DNA from: Amnimonas aquatica | Lineage (GTDB): Bacteria > Pseudomonadota > Gammaproteobacteria > Pseudomonadales > Moraxellaceae | Direction: 5' to 3' | NCBI RefSeq assembly: GCF_002943415.1 | Contig: NZ_PTQZ01000004.1 | Coordinates: forward strand, 1-22,609 | Length of the DNA stretch: 22,609 nucleotides | Shown here: positions 1 to 8,449 of the stretch, in pieces | Layout of the letters: the number at the start of each line of letters is the position of its first letter | How positions within the stretch are numbered: position 1 is the first letter of the stretch | Program-made: the position numbers and the translations under genes | The notes under the pieces: generated by a model | The model's input: only the letters and a program-made list of their open reading frames with translations | Databases searched by the model: none | What the model was told of the DNA's origin: nothing

Positions 1-70
1 CGTCTGAATGACATGTGCGGGGCCGGGTGCGCGGGACTCGCACGACACCTCCGGCACGGTGCCTCCGGAA

Positions 71-382
71 TCAGGCGGGTGCCCGCCCCTGGGTCAGCAG
101 GTAGGCACCGGCGATGACCCGGTAGATGGCCCAGAGCTTGATCGCCAGCAGCAGGAAGGGACCTACCGCGGTCTTGATCACCAGCATCAGCAACAGCAGC
201 GCCAGCGCGGCATAGCCGATGGTCAGGAGCTGGTAGCGGCCATGCGCCGCGTAGAGCGGATCTTCGCGGCGCATCAGCAGGAAGGCGAGCACGCAGGCGG
301 CCACGGCGAAGACGCCGAGGAACAGCCCCAGCATCATGCTGGCGTACGCGGTGTATGTCACCCCTCTGCTGGAGCGATGCAT
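71..382 (-). CDS. Small DUF4870-like integral membrane protein, 103 aa
   Basis: A 103-residue, very hydrophobic protein with about three predicted membrane segments: roughly residues 13-37, 50-68 and 70-90. The pattern of a short charged loop ending in a His ([14 protein letters not shown], about 39-52), followed by a membrane segment and a C-terminal Arg-x-x-x-Gly stretch, resembles small DUF4870/Tic20-like membrane proteins. This is recognition by pattern only. The ATG lies 4 nt after the lysS stop, and a GAGG overlapping that stop can serve as ribosome binding site, so it is probably translated as the last cistron after lysS. An alternative start at the Met-Met pair (residues 16-17) would shorten the N-terminus. 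No enzymatic residues are visible and no function is assigned. It could equally be an unrelated small membrane protein. Nothing recognisable lies between it and the window start (1-70). Confidence 0.6.
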   Translation of the reverse strand: MHRSSRGVTYTAYASMMLGLFLGVFAVAACVLAFLLMRREDPLYAAHGRYQLLTIGYAALALLLLMLVIKTAVGPFLLLAIKLWAIYRVIAGAYLLTQGRAPA

Positions 383-386
383 GGCC

Positions 387-1937
387 TCAGGCCTCGGGCC
401 TCATGTGCGGGAACAGGATCACGTCGCGGATGCTGGGCGAATCGGTGAACAGCATGACCAGACGATCGATGCCGATGCCCTCGCCCGCGGTCGGCGGCAG
501 GCCGTACTCCAGTGCGCGGATGTAGTCGGCATCGTAGTGCATGGCTTCGTCATCGCCGGCATCCTTCTCCCGGACCTGCTGCATGAAGCGCTCGGCCTGG
601 TCTTCCGGATCGTTGAGCTCGGAGAAGCCGTTGGCGATCTCGCGGCCGCCGATGAAGAACTCGAAACGGTCGGTGATGAACTCGTTGTCGTCGTTGCGGC
701 GCGCCAGCGGCGACACCTCGGCCGGATATTCGGTGATGAACGTGGGCTGGCGCAGCTGCGTCTCCACCGTTTCCTCGAAGATCAGCGTGTGCAGCTTGCC
801 GATGCCCCAGATCGTCTTCACCTGCATCTTCAGCTTGGTGCGCACCACCTCGGCGGCCTGCTCGTAGTCCCAGAGCTGCTCGCGAGTCAGCTCCGGGTTG
901 TACTTGAGGATGGCATCGACCATGGACAGGCGCTCGAACTTCGCGCCGAAATCGAAGACCTCGCCCTGGTACGGCACCTGCGTCGAGCCCAGGATGTCCT
1001 GCGCCAGCGTGCGCAGCATGTCTTCCGTGAGGTCCATCAGGTCGCGGTAGTCCGCGTAGGCCTGGTAGAACTCGATCATGGTGAACTCGGGGTTGTGCCG
1101 GGTCGACACGCCCTCGTTGCGGAAGTTGCGGTTGATCTCGAACACGCGTTCGAAGCCGCCCACGACCAGGCGCTTGAGGTAGAGCTCGGGCGCGATGCGC
1201 AGGAACAGCGGCATGTCCAGCGCGTTGTGGTGGGTCGCGAACGGACGCGCGGCGGCACCGCCGGGGATGACGTGCATCATCGGCGTTTCCACTTCCATGA
1301 AGTCGCGGCCGGCCATGAAGCGGCGAATGCCGTCGATGACCTGCGAGCGGATGCGGAAAGTGCGGCGGGTGTCCTCGCTGACGATCAGGTCTACGTAGCG
1401 CTGGCGGTACTTCATTTCCTGGTCGGCCATGCCGTGGAACTTGTCCGGCAGCGGCCGCAGCGACTTGGTGAGCAGGCGCAACGACTGCACGTTCAGCGAC
1501 AGCTCGCCGGTCTTGGTGCGGAAGACATGGCCGGTGGCGCCGAAGATGTCGCCGAGGTCGGACTGCTTGAAGGCGGCATAGGCCTCTTCACCCACGGCAT
1601 CACGCGAGATGTAGAGCTGGATGCGGCCGCGCATGTCCTGCACGGTGGCGAAGCTGGCCTTGCCCATGACGCGCTTGAGCAGCATGCGGCCGGCGATGGA
1701 GAAACTGTGCTTTTCAGCTTCCAGCGTCTCGGCATCGGTGTCGGCGAAGCGGGCCTGCAGATCGGCGGCGTAGGCGTCACGGCGAAAATCGTTGGGGAAA
1801 GCCTGGCCCTGGGCACGGATGCCGGCGAGCTTCTGCTTGCGCTCGGCGATCAGCTTGTTTTCATCCTGCGGCGCGGCATCCTGGCGGGCGGCGTCCTGCG
1901 ACTTGGTATTTTCCGGCGTCGTGTTGTGTTCGGTCAT
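387..1937 (-). CDS. lysS: Lysyl-tRNA synthetase, class II
   Basis: Charges tRNA-Lys with lysine in the cytoplasm, using ATP. At 516 aa it matches the usual length of bacterial class II LysRS (about 505). A charged N-terminal extension (about residues 1-60) precedes the OB-fold anticodon-binding domain (about 75-180) and the class II catalytic core. Visible signatures are the motif 2 region [14 protein letters not shown], the preceding block [12 protein letters not shown], and motif 3 [12 protein letters not shown] near the C-terminus followed by SIRDVILFP. The ATG is 15 nt downstream of the prfB stop. The prfB-lysS pairing is conserved in gammaproteobacteria, so co-transcription is likely. 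The first 40 residues are rich in Asn, Gln, Asp and Lys and are probably a disordered or tRNA-binding extension. Identification is essentially certain. Confidence 0.97.
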   Translation of the reverse strand: MTEHNTTPENTKSQDAARQDAAPQDENKLIAERKQKLAGIRAQGQAFPNDFRRDAYAADLQARFADTDAETLEAEKHSFSIAGRMLLKRVMGKASFATVQDMRGRIQLYISRDAVGEEAYAAFKQSDLGDIFGATGHVFRTKTGELSLNVQSLRLLTKSLRPLPDKFHGMADQEMKYRQRYVDLIVSEDTRRTFRIRSQVIDGIRRFMAGRDFMEVETPMMHVIPGGAAARPFATHHNALDMPLFLRIAPELYLKRLVVGGFERVFEINRNFRNEGVSTRHNPEFTMIEFYQAYADYRDLMDLTEDMLRTLAQDILGSTQVPYQGEVFDFGAKFERLSMVDAILKYNPELTREQLWDYEQAAEVVRTKLKMQVKTIWGIGKLHTLIFEETVETQLRQPTFITEYPAEVSPLARRNDDNEFITDRFEFFIGGREIANGFSELNDPEDQAERFMQQVREKDAGDDEAMHYDADYIRALEYGLPPTAGEGIGIDRLVMLFTDSPSIRDVILFPHMRPEA

Positions 1938-1952
1938 GGTCGGCAGTCCGGC

Positions 1953-3048
1953 TTACAGGCCCATCTTCAGGGAGGCCTGGATGAATTCGTCGATGTCGCC
2001 GTCGAGCACGGCGTTCGGATTGGAGTTCTCGATGTTGCTGCGCAGGTCCTTCACGCGCGACTGGTCGAGCACGTAGGAGCGGATCTGGTGGCCCCAGCCG
2101 ATATCGGACTTGGTGTCCTCCAGCGCCTGCTTGGCCGCGTTGCGCTTCATCATTTCGAGCTCGTAGAGCCGGGCGCGCAGCATCTTCCAGGCGCGGTCGC
2201 GGTTGGCGTGCTGCGAACGCTCGTTCTGGCAGGCCACGACCGTGTTGGTCGGAATGTGCGTCAGGCGCACCGCCGAGTCGGTCTTGTTGATGTGCTGGCC
2301 GCCGGCGCCGCTGGCGCGGTAGGTATCGGTGCGGACATCGGACGGGTTGATGTCGATCTCGATGTCGTCATCGATTTCCGGCGACACGAAGACGGCGGTG
2401 AACGAGGTGTGGCGGCGGTTGTCGGAGTCGAACGGCGACTTGCGCACCAGGCGGTGGATGCCGGTCTCGGTGCGCAGCCAGCCGAAGGCGTACTCGCCCT
2501 CGACGCGGATGGTCGCGGACTTGATGCCGGCGACTTCACCCTCGGAGACTTCCATGACCTCGGCCTTGAAGCCGTGCTGGTCGGCCCACTTCAGGTACAT
2601 GCGCAGCAGCATGTTGGCCCAGTCCTGCGCCTCGGTGCCGCCGGCACCGGCCTGGATGTCGAGGAAGGCGCTGCTGCCGTCCATTTCGCCGGAGAACATG
2701 CGGCGGAACTCGAGGTCGGCGACCAGCTTCTCCAGGCCGTCGAGCTCGACGGAGACATCGGCCAGCGTGCCTTCGTCATCCTCCTCGACGGCGAGGTCGA
2801 GCAGGTCGCGGGCGTCGACCAGTCCGCTGGTCATCTTGTCGATGGTCACCACGATGCCTTCCAGCGTGGTGCGCTCCCTGCCGATATCCTGGGCCTTCTT
2901 GGGGTCGTTCCAGAGCGTGGGATCCTCGAGCTCGCGCAGGACTTCCTCCAGGCGCTCCTTCTTCAGATCGTAGTCAAAGATACCCCCTGAGCGACTCGGT
3001 GCGCTCGGTGAGGTCCTTGATGCGGTTCAGGTAGGGATTGATTTCCAT
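1953..3048 (-). CDS. prfB: Peptide chain release factor 2 (programmed +1 frameshift)
   Basis: RF2 recognises UGA and UAA in the ribosomal A site and triggers peptide release. The gene is in two overlapping frames: 24 codons from the ATG at 3048 to CTT at 2979-2977, an in-frame TGA at 2976-2974, then the long frame from 2975 to the TAA at 1953. Reading through with a +1 shift gives 364 aa, against 365 in E. coli. The shifted product carries the SPF stop-codon recognition tripeptide (about 204-206) and the catalytic GGQ (about 249-251). The N-terminal coiled-coil domain spans roughly 1-110. A 299-aa ORF starting at an internal GTG would miss the true N-terminus. It lies 15 nt upstream of lysS and about 80 bp downstream of recJ. 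This is not a pseudogene, since the frameshift is the known autoregulatory arrangement. Confidence 0.96.
2973..2988 (-). promoter_or_regulatory. RF2 programmed +1 frameshift site
   Basis: On the minus strand an SD-like AGGGGG (2988-2983) is followed after a 3-nt spacer (TAT) by CTT TGA C (2979-2973). This is the canonical arrangement: an internal Shine-Dalgarno close to CUU, then UGA in the poor C context. When RF2 is scarce the ribosome slips +1 onto the GAC frame and completes RF2, giving autoregulation. The encoded junction is Gly-Tyr-Leu/Asp-Tyr-Asp, as in other RF2 proteins. Confidence 0.95.
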
Positions 3049-3081
3049 CGTCGTGCCGGCCAGCCAGTAACAAAGCGCGGA

Positions 3082-3087
3082 ATTGTA
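3082..3087 (-). promoter_or_regulatory. Possible prfB -10 element
   Basis: The minus strand reads TACAAT, 34 nt upstream of the prfB ATG. No convincing -35 is visible at the right spacing, and the upstream side overlaps an inverted repeat (3096-3118). Plausible as a prfB-lysS promoter, but weak. Confidence 0.3.
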
Positions 3088-3095
3088 GCGCAAAT

Positions 3096-3118
3096 GGGCA
3101 TGGCCGTGGGGCATGCCC
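3096..3118 (-). terminator. Inverted repeat after recJ, possible terminator
   Basis: GGGCATG (3096-3102) and CATGCCC (3112-3118) form a 7-bp stem with a 9-nt loop, just downstream of the recJ stop at 3128. Only a short ATTTGC follows on the minus strand, so there is no good U-tract. It may be a weak terminator or a processing hairpin rather than a full stop. Confidence 0.35.
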
Positions 3119-3127
3119 GGACAGGCA

Positions 3128-4879
3128 TCACACCGCGATCATGTCCTCGATGCGCAGCTGCAGCGTCTCCATGCCGCGGAAGTGGTTCAGGTCCAGCCGG
3201 TAGGCCAGGCGCACGCGCCGGCAGGCCGGATTCGGCCAGCGCTCGCGATCGATGTTGAAGGCGATGCCGTCGAGCACGCGGTTGGAGTCCGGGTGGCAGA
3301 GGCTGAGCTTGAGGTGCTTGTCCTTGAGCAGGCGCTGCTCCAGCAGCAGGAACTCGCCCTCGAACAGCGGCTCGGGGAAGGCCTGGCCCCAGGGGCCGCC
3401 ATCGCGCAGCTGACGTGCAGTGGCCTCGGTGAAGTCCGCGGGCTGCAGCTCGCCGTCGGTGAGCAGCTCGGCCTGGAACAGCTCGGGCGCCACCTGTTCG
3501 GCCAGCATGCGCGTGAAGGCCTCGCGGAAGGCTGGCAGGTTGGCGGCCGGCAGGCTCAGGCCGGCGGCCATGGCGTGGCCGCCGAAACGGGTGATGAGGC
3601 CGGGGTGGCGGGTGGCCACGGTATCCAGCACGTCACGCACATGCACACCGGGAATGGAACGCGCCGAGCCCTTCAGCTCCGCCGGCTCCTCGCCGTAGGC
3701 GGGTGCCTGCGCCGGCGCGAAGGCGATCACCGGACGGTGGAAACGTTCCTTGATGCGCCCGGCGAGAATGCCGATGACACCCTGGTGCCAGTGCCGGTCA
3801 TACAGCACCAGCCCGGCCGGCACCTGGTCATCGCCCAGTCGCAGGGCCTGCAGGGCGGCCAGCGCCTCCTGCTGCATGCCGGACTCGATGTCGCGGCGCT
3901 CCTGGTTCAGCGCATCCAGCTCGCGCGCCATGCGCAGGGCCTGCTCCGGCGAGTCGGTGAGCAGGCAGAGAATGCCCTCGGACATGTCGTCGAGGCGGCC
4001 GGCCGCGTTCAGACGCGGCGCCACCACGAAGCCGAGATCGCTGGCCACCAGCCGGCCCGGATCGCGCTCGGCGACCCGGAACAGCGCGGTGATGCCGGGC
4101 CGGCAACGGCCGGCGCGGATACGCGCCAGACCCTGGCTGACCAGCAGGCGGTTGTTGGCGTCCAGCGGCACCACATCGGCCACCGTGCCCAGCGCCACCA
4201 GATCCAGATAATCGGCCATGTTGGGTTCGGGCAGACCGCGCCCGGCGAACCAGCCGCCGACGCGCAGCCGGGTGCGCAGCGCCGACAGCACGTAGAACAC
4301 CACCCCGACACCGGCCAGGTGCTTGCTCGGGAAACCGCAGCCGGGCTGGTTGGGATTGACGATGGCATCCGCCGGCGGCAGCGAGTCGCCGGGCAGGTGA
4401 TGATCGGTGACCAGCACGCGCACGCCGGCCGCCTGTGCCGCCTGCACGCCCTCGTGGCTGGCGATGCCGTTGTCCACCGTGATGATGAGGTCCGGTCGCT
4501 TCGAGGCCAGCGCCTCCGCCACGATGCCCGGTGTCAGGCCGTAGCCGTAGGTGAAGCGGTTGGGCACCAGGAAGTCGGCATGCGCGGCGCCCAGCGCGCG
4601 CAGTGCCAGCAGCGCAAGCACCGTGCTGGTGGCGCCGTCGGCATCGAAATCGCCGATCACCAGGATGCGCCACTGCTCGCGCAGCGCGCGCTCCAGCAGC
4701 GCCAGCGCCGGCTCCAGCCCGTGCAGGGCAGCGGCGGGCTGCAGGGCCGCCAGCGTGGACGCCAGCTCATCCGGCGAACGCACACCGCGCGTGGCGTACA
4801 GGCGGGCCAGCAGCGGCGGCACCGCCGGCCACGCCGGAGCGGCCACGGCATCCCGTCGCCGCCAGGCACGCGCCGTCAT
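3128..4879 (-). CDS. recJ: Single-stranded-DNA-specific 5'-3' exonuclease RecJ
   Basis: RecJ degrades single-stranded DNA 5' to 3' in RecF-pathway recombination, mismatch repair and base-excision repair, acting in the cytoplasm with Mn/Mg. The 583-aa length matches E. coli (577). DHH-superfamily motifs are clear: DFDADG at 77-82 (motif I), DNG at 136-138 (motif II) and the name-giving DHH at 159-161 followed by LPG. A DHHA1-type region with the glycine-rich FGGHAMAAG (about 430-440) follows, then the C-terminal OB-fold. The ATG at 4879 is preceded by an in-frame stop shortly upstream and lies about 85 bp after thrC, with a terminator-like hairpin between. It is therefore probably expressed from its own or a read-through promoter. 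The recJ-prfB-lysS order is typical of xanthomonads and relatives. Confidence 0.96.
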   Translation of the reverse strand: MTARAWRRRDAVAAPAWPAVPPLLARLYATRGVRSPDELASTLAALQPAAALHGLEPALALLERALREQWRILVIGDFDADGATSTVLALLALRALGAAHADFLVPNRFTYGYGLTPGIVAEALASKRPDLIITVDNGIASHEGVQAAQAAGVRVLVTDHHLPGDSLPPADAIVNPNQPGCGFPSKHLAGVGVVFYVLSALRTRLRVGGWFAGRGLPEPNMADYLDLVALGTVADVVPLDANNRLLVSQGLARIRAGRCRPGITALFRVAERDPGRLVASDLGFVVAPRLNAAGRLDDMSEGILCLLTDSPEQALRMARELDALNQERRDIESGMQQEALAALQALRLGDDQVPAGLVLYDRHWHQGVIGILAGRIKERFHRPVIAFAPAQAPAYGEEPAELKGSARSIPGVHVRDVLDTVATRHPGLITRFGGHAMAAGLSLPAANLPAFREAFTRMLAEQVAPELFQAELLTDGELQPADFTEATARQLRDGGPWGQAFPEPLFEGEFLLLEQRLLKDKHLKLSLCHPDSNRVLDGIAFNIDRERWPNPACRRVRLAYRLDLNHFRGMETLQLRIEDMIAV

Positions 4880-4916
4880 GCCGCCACCTCCGGCGCTGCA
4901 AATAGCAGAAACACGA

Positions 4917-4936
4917 AGGCCGCCCGCAGGCGGCCT
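4917..4936 (-). terminator. Rho-independent terminator after thrC
   Basis: Perfect 8-bp inverted repeat AGGCCGCC (4917-4924) and GGCGGCCT (4929-4936) with a 4-nt loop, 31 nt downstream of the thrC stop. On the minus strand it is followed by a moderately T-rich run (TTCGTGTTTCT). It most likely ends the hom-thrC transcript before recJ. Confidence 0.7.
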
Positions 4937-4966
4937 CCGCTGACATCCGCCGGCAAGGCCGCGGCC

Positions 4967-6052
4967 TCAGACATTCATGGCCTGCAGGATGCTGTCACGG
5001 ACCTGGCCGAGCTCGGCGTCGATGGTCTTGAGCACGGCGTTCTGGCACTGGCCGATGGCCGTGTCCGGATCCTTCAGGCCGTTGCCGGTCAGCGTGCAGA
5101 CGATCTTGCTGCCTTCCGGGATCTTGCCGGACTTGATGTCGCGCAGCGCGCCGCCCAGCGAAGCCGCCGAGGCCGGCTCGCAGAACACGCCCTCGGTCTG
5201 CGCCAGCAGGCGCTGGGCATCGAGGATTTCCTGGTCGCTGAGTTCGTCGAACCAGCCGCCGGAAACCTTCTGCAGGTCCCAGGCCTTGTCCCAGGACTGC
5301 GGGTTGCCAATGCGGATGGCGGTGGCGACCGTCTCCGGGTTGGCGACCGGGCCGCCGCGCATGAACGGGGCGGAGCCGGCGGCCTGGTAGCCGACCATCT
5401 TCGGCAGGCTGTTGGAGAAGCCGCGCTCGTGGTATTCGGTGTAGCCCATCCAGTGCGCGGTGATGTTGCCGGCGTTGCCGACCGGCAGGCAGTGGAAGTC
5501 CGGCGCGAAGCCCAGCTCTTCGACAATCTCGAAGGCGGCGGTCTTCTGGCCCTGCAGGCGGTACGGGTTGATGGAGTTGACGATGGTCACCGGCGCGTGC
5601 GCGGCGACCTGTTTGACCAGCTCCATGCCTTCGTCGAAGTTGCCGCGGATCTGCAGCGTGATGGCACCGTACATCATGGCCTGGGCGAGCTTGCCCATGG
5701 CGATCTTGCCTTCGGGAATGAGCACGAAGGCCTTGATGCCGGCGCGCGCGGCATAGGCGGCGGCGGCGGCCGAGGTGTTGCCGGTGGAGGCGCAGATGAT
5801 GGCCTTGGAGCCCTCTTCCACGGCCTTGGTCACGGCCATGGTCATGCCGCGGTCCTTGAACGAGCCGGTCGGGTTCAGGCCTTCGTACTTGACGTAGATG
5901 TCGACGTTCTTGCCGATCAGGCGCGGAATGTTCTGCAGCTTGATCAGCGGCGTGTTGCCCTCGCCCAGCGAGATCAGGCGGGTGTCGTCGGACACCGGCA
6001 GATGGTCGCGGTACTTGTTGATCAGGCCGGTGTAGCGGTTGCCGAAGGTCAT
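4967..6052 (-). CDS. thrC: Threonine synthase
   Basis: PLP-dependent last step of threonine synthesis, O-phosphohomoserine to threonine. The 361-aa length and sequence fit the shorter threonine synthase class. GSFKDRGM near residue 63-70 carries the PLP Schiff-base lysine (K66), [14 protein letters not shown] is the substrate/PLP-phosphate region, and [13 protein letters not shown] is the glycine-rich PLP-phosphate loop. A much longer open frame continues upstream to 6904 but is only the shadow of hom. The start at 6052 is fixed by the ATGA overlap with the hom stop codon (6052-6049) and by the family's usual N-terminus ([14 protein letters not shown]). It is translationally coupled to hom, and a terminator follows at 4917-4936. 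Confidence 0.95.
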   Translation of the reverse strand: MTFGNRYTGLINKYRDHLPVSDDTRLISLGEGNTPLIKLQNIPRLIGKNVDIYVKYEGLNPTGSFKDRGMTMAVTKAVEEGSKAIICASTGNTSAAAAAYAARAGIKAFVLIPEGKIAMGKLAQAMMYGAITLQIRGNFDEGMELVKQVAAHAPVTIVNSINPYRLQGQKTAAFEIVEELGFAPDFHCLPVGNAGNITAHWMGYTEYHERGFSNSLPKMVGYQAAGSAPFMRGGPVANPETVATAIRIGNPQSWDKAWDLQKVSGGWFDELSDQEILDAQRLLAQTEGVFCEPASAASLGGALRDIKSGKIPEGSKIVCTLTGNGLKDPDTAIGQCQNAVLKTIDAELGQVRDSILQAMNV

Positions 6053-7365
6053 GCCAGGGTCTCCATGCGAATACGGGTGACAGGCCCGGCGATGTCGCCC
6101 AAGGCCCCCAGCTCGGCGATGGCGCTGTTCATGTCGCGCTCCTGCACCGGCTTGGTGAGAATGATGACGGGCACCGAGCCGCCGTCGTCCAGCGACGGCT
6201 TCTGCACGATGGCCTCGATGCTGATGCCGCGGCTGCTGAGGATGCGCGTGACCTCGGCCAGCACGCCCGGCTTGTCCTCGGCCTGCAGGCGCAGGTAGTA
6301 GGCGGTGACCACGGCGTCGATCGGCAGGATCGGCGTGTCGGCGATGGCGTGCGGCATGAACGCCAGGTGCGGCACGTTCGGCGCCGATTCGGCGGTGAGC
6401 GAGCGCACCACATCGACGATGTCGGCGACCACGGCCGATGCCGTCGGGCCGGCGCCGGCGCCGGCGCCGTAGTACAGGGTCGCGCCGACCGGATCGGACT
6501 GCACCAGCACCGCGTTCTTCACGCCGTTGACGTTGGCGATCAGGCGGTCGGCCGGAATCAGCGTCGGATGCACGCGCAGCTCGATGCCCTCGGCGGTGCG
6601 GCGGGCCACGCCGAGATGCTTGATGCGGAAGCCCAGCTCCTCGGCGTAGGACACGTCTTCGCGCGTCAGCCTGGTGATGCCCTCGGTGTAGGCCCTGGCG
6701 AACTGCAGCGGAATGCCGAACGCCAGCGAAGCCAGGATGGTCAGCTTGTGGGCGGCGTCGATGCCTTCCACGTCGAAGGTGGGGTCGGCCTCGGCGTAGC
6801 CCAGCGCCTGCGCCTCGGCGAGCACGTCGCCGAACTCGCGGCCCTTTTCGCGCATTTCGGTGAGGATGAAATTGCCGGTGCCATTGATGATGCCGGCCAG
6901 CCATTCCACGCGGTTGGCCGCCAGGCCTTCGCGCAGCACCTTGATGATGGGCACGCCGCCGGCCACCGCGGCCTCGAACGCCACGTACACGCCCTGCTGC
7001 TCGGCGGCGGCGAAGATCTCGTTGCCGTGCTCGGCCAGCAGCGCCTTGTTGGCGGTGACCACGTGCTTGCCGCTGGCGATGGCCTGCAGCACGATGTCGC
7101 GTGCGGTGGTGGTGCCGCCGATGACCTCGACCACGATGTCCACCGCCGGATCACGCACCACCGCGAAAATGTCGGTGCTGACGGTGATGCCGTCCAGCTT
7201 CAGGTCCGGGCGCGCGCGGCGGACGCCGACATGCGACACCACGATGTCGCGACCGGTGCGGCGGGACAGCTCGGCGGCGTTTTCGCGCAGCAGGTTGAGG
7301 GCACCACCACCGACGGTCCCGAGACCGACGATACCGACATTCACGGGTTTATTGACAGGACTCAC
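6049..7365 (-). CDS. hom: Homoserine dehydrogenase (monofunctional, ACT domain)
   Basis: NAD(P)H-dependent reduction of aspartate semialdehyde to homoserine, the branch point to threonine and methionine. The 438-aa protein has the Rossmann GLGTVG at residues 14-19, the catalytic-domain blocks NKALLAEHG and [11 protein letters not shown], and [22 protein letters not shown]-terminal ACT domain (about 352-430, beginning [21 protein letters not shown]) normally confers threonine feedback inhibition. There is no aspartokinase domain, unlike E. coli ThrA. The start is GTG at 7365 with an AGGTGG ribosome binding site just upstream; an inner GTG eight codons later has no such site. It overlaps thrC by 4 nt and has a good promoter at 7443-7470. 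Confidence 0.96.
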   Translation of the reverse strand: MSPVNKPVNVGIVGLGTVGGGALNLLRENAAELSRRTGRDIVVSHVGVRRARPDLKLDGITVSTDIFAVVRDPAVDIVVEVIGGTTTARDIVLQAIASGKHVVTANKALLAEHGNEIFAAAEQQGVYVAFEAAVAGGVPIIKVLREGLAANRVEWLAGIINGTGNFILTEMREKGREFGDVLAEAQALGYAEADPTFDVEGIDAAHKLTILASLAFGIPLQFARAYTEGITRLTREDVSYAEELGFRIKHLGVARRTAEGIELRVHPTLIPADRLIANVNGVKNAVLVQSDPVGATLYYGAGAGAGPTASAVVADIVDVVRSLTAESAPNVPHLAFMPHAIADTPILPIDAVVTAYYLRLQAEDKPGVLAEVTRILSSRGISIEAIVQKPSLDDGGSVPVIILTKPVQERDMNSAIAELGALGDIAGPVTRIRMETLA

Positions 7366-7442
7366 GGCACCACCTGATGACCAGCGGAAACACCCGGCAT
7401 CGCATGACGACGACGGCCGGGCACGGGAAAATTCGGGCCTGC

Positions 7443-7470
7443 ATTATAACGGCGCCATCCGCTTTGTCGA
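7443..7470 (-). promoter_or_regulatory. Sigma70-type promoter for hom-thrC
   Basis: On the minus strand, -35 TCGACA (7470-7465, 5 of 6 consensus), a 16-nt spacer, and a perfect -10 TATAAT (7448-7443). The predicted start of transcription near 7436 gives a leader of about 70 nt before the hom GTG. No leader peptide rich in Thr or Ile codons was seen in the leader. Confidence 0.7.
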
Positions 7471-7527
7471 ACGCCGGAAGTGACCTCGCCATGGCCCGGA
7501 CGCACGCCTGACGGCCGGTCCGCCCCC

Positions 7528-7559
7528 CCCCCTGCTCGGCGGGCGGCACCGAGCGGGGG
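7528..7559 (-). terminator. GC-rich hairpin next to a C10 tract after dsbC
   Basis: Arms 7528-7532 plus 7534-7539 pair with 7549-7554 plus 7555-7559, an 11-bp stem with one bulged T and a 9-nt loop, starting 8 nt after the dsbC stop. The lower stem uses part of a 10-C run (7523-7532). No U-tract follows on the minus strand, so it is either a Rho-assisted or stabilising 3' hairpin, or a weak terminator. Confidence 0.45.
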
Positions 7560-7566
7560 CGGCACC

Positions 7567-8328
7567 TCAGTTCAGGCCGAGCGCCTGCGCCAGCTTGGCG
7601 GCGGGCATGTAGCCCCCCAGCTGCTCGCCCTGCTCGTTGAACACGGCCGGCGTGCCGGTCACGCCCATGCGCTGGCCGAGCGCGAACTGCTCGGCGATCG
7701 GCGCCGTGCAGTTCTTGCGCGCCGCCGGGAAGGACTTGCCCTGCTTGGCCAGCGTCAGCGCCTGTTCGCGGTTGGCATTGCACCAGATCTGGCCCATGCG
7801 GCCACCGGTGCCGCCAGTGGCGCCGGCACGCGGCAGGTCGCGCGGATAGGCCAGGTAACGCACCTCGACACCCAGTCGGTTCAGCTCGGGCACTTCCTGA
7901 TGCAGCTTGCGGCAGTAGCCGCAGTCGATGTCGGTGAACACGGTCAGCACCGCCTTGGCCTTGCCCCGCGCCGGAAACACGATCTCGTCCTGGCGCTTGA
8001 TGGTCTTCATGACCGCGACACGCTTGCTGGCGCTGGCCTTCTCGGTCAGGTTGGTCACCTGCTTGCCGTCGAGCTGCAGCAGCTCGCCCTGGATCACGAA
8101 ACGGCCATCGGCGCTGGCATAGACCATGCCGGTGGGCAGCTCGACCTCGTACACGCCCGGCATGGGCGTTTCGCGCACCGCCTGGACCTTGGCCTGCGGC
8201 ACCGCCTGCTGCAGGCTGGCACGGATCCTGGCTTCCTCCGCCGGTCCGGCGTGAACGGGAGCGGCCATGGTGCCGGCGGCCAGCGCCAGCAGCAGGCCGG
8301 AGCGACGGATCATGCGCAGTGAAATCAT
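7567..8328 (-). CDS. dsbC: Periplasmic thiol:disulfide interchange protein DsbC
   Basis: Disulfide isomerase that reshuffles wrong disulfides in secreted proteins and is kept reduced by DsbD. The 253-aa precursor has a signal peptide (RMIRRSGLLLALAAG..., likely cleavage after A27 in VHA-GP). An N-terminal dimerisation domain (about 28-95) and linker lead into the thioredoxin fold with active site CGYC at 136-139. The cis-Pro loop is TGTP (224-227). A second cysteine pair (C183, C207) corresponds to the structural disulfide of E. coli DsbC. The ATG at 8328 has GAGGG at good distance; an in-frame ATG at codon 6 is an alternative that keeps the signal peptide. It sits between xerD and hom, an order I recall from xanthomonads. 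Confidence 0.93.
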   Translation of the reverse strand: MISLRMIRRSGLLLALAAGTMAAPVHAGPAEEARIRASLQQAVPQAKVQAVRETPMPGVYEVELPTGMVYASADGRFVIQGELLQLDGKQVTNLTEKASASKRVAVMKTIKRQDEIVFPARGKAKAVLTVFTDIDCGYCRKLHQEVPELNRLGVEVRYLAYPRDLPRAGATGGTGGRMGQIWCNANREQALTLAKQGKSFPAARKNCTAPIAEQFALGQRMGVTGTPAVFNEQGEQLGGYMPAAKLAQALGLN

Positions 8329-8385
8329 GTGTGATGCCCTCGTGCCGGCGCATGCAGGGCGCGCCGGTCATGTTGTGTGGCGGCT

Positions 8386-8414
8386 AGGATACGGGATTGC
8401 CGCGCAAGCGTCAG
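8386..8414 (-). promoter_or_regulatory. Possible dsbC promoter
   Basis: On the minus strand, CTGACG (8414-8409, 4/6) and TATCCT (8391-8386, 4/6) with 17-nt spacing, in the 120-bp gap between xerD and dsbC. Such matches arise often by chance, so this is a candidate only. Confidence 0.35.
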
Positions 8415-8449
8415 CCCGCGCCGGCCGGCCAGCCACAGGCAGGTGGCGG

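Noticed and set aside
1..70. Possible tRNA end or small RNA at the left edge
   Set aside because: No T-loop, anticodon arm or CCA context; only a 4-5 bp hairpin with a very small loop.
2974..2976. In-frame TGA near the start of prfB as evidence of a broken gene
   Set aside because: It is the programmed frameshift stop, with all known signals present.
336..2990. Plus-strand open frame of 884 codons opposite lysS and prfB
   Set aside because: Low-complexity His/Val/Leu/Ala-rich composition typical of the antisense frame of GC-rich genes; the minus strand holds two unmistakable core genes.
3113..6298. Plus-strand open frame of 1061 codons opposite recJ, thrC and hom
   Set aside because: Shadow of genes with clear catalytic motifs; no recognisable domain of its own and crosses three real genes and a terminator.
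6053..6904. N-terminal extension of the thrC open frame upstream of 6052
   Set aside because: It lies entirely inside hom in another frame and is Arg/Gly/His-rich; the ATGA overlap with hom and family length fix the start at 6052.
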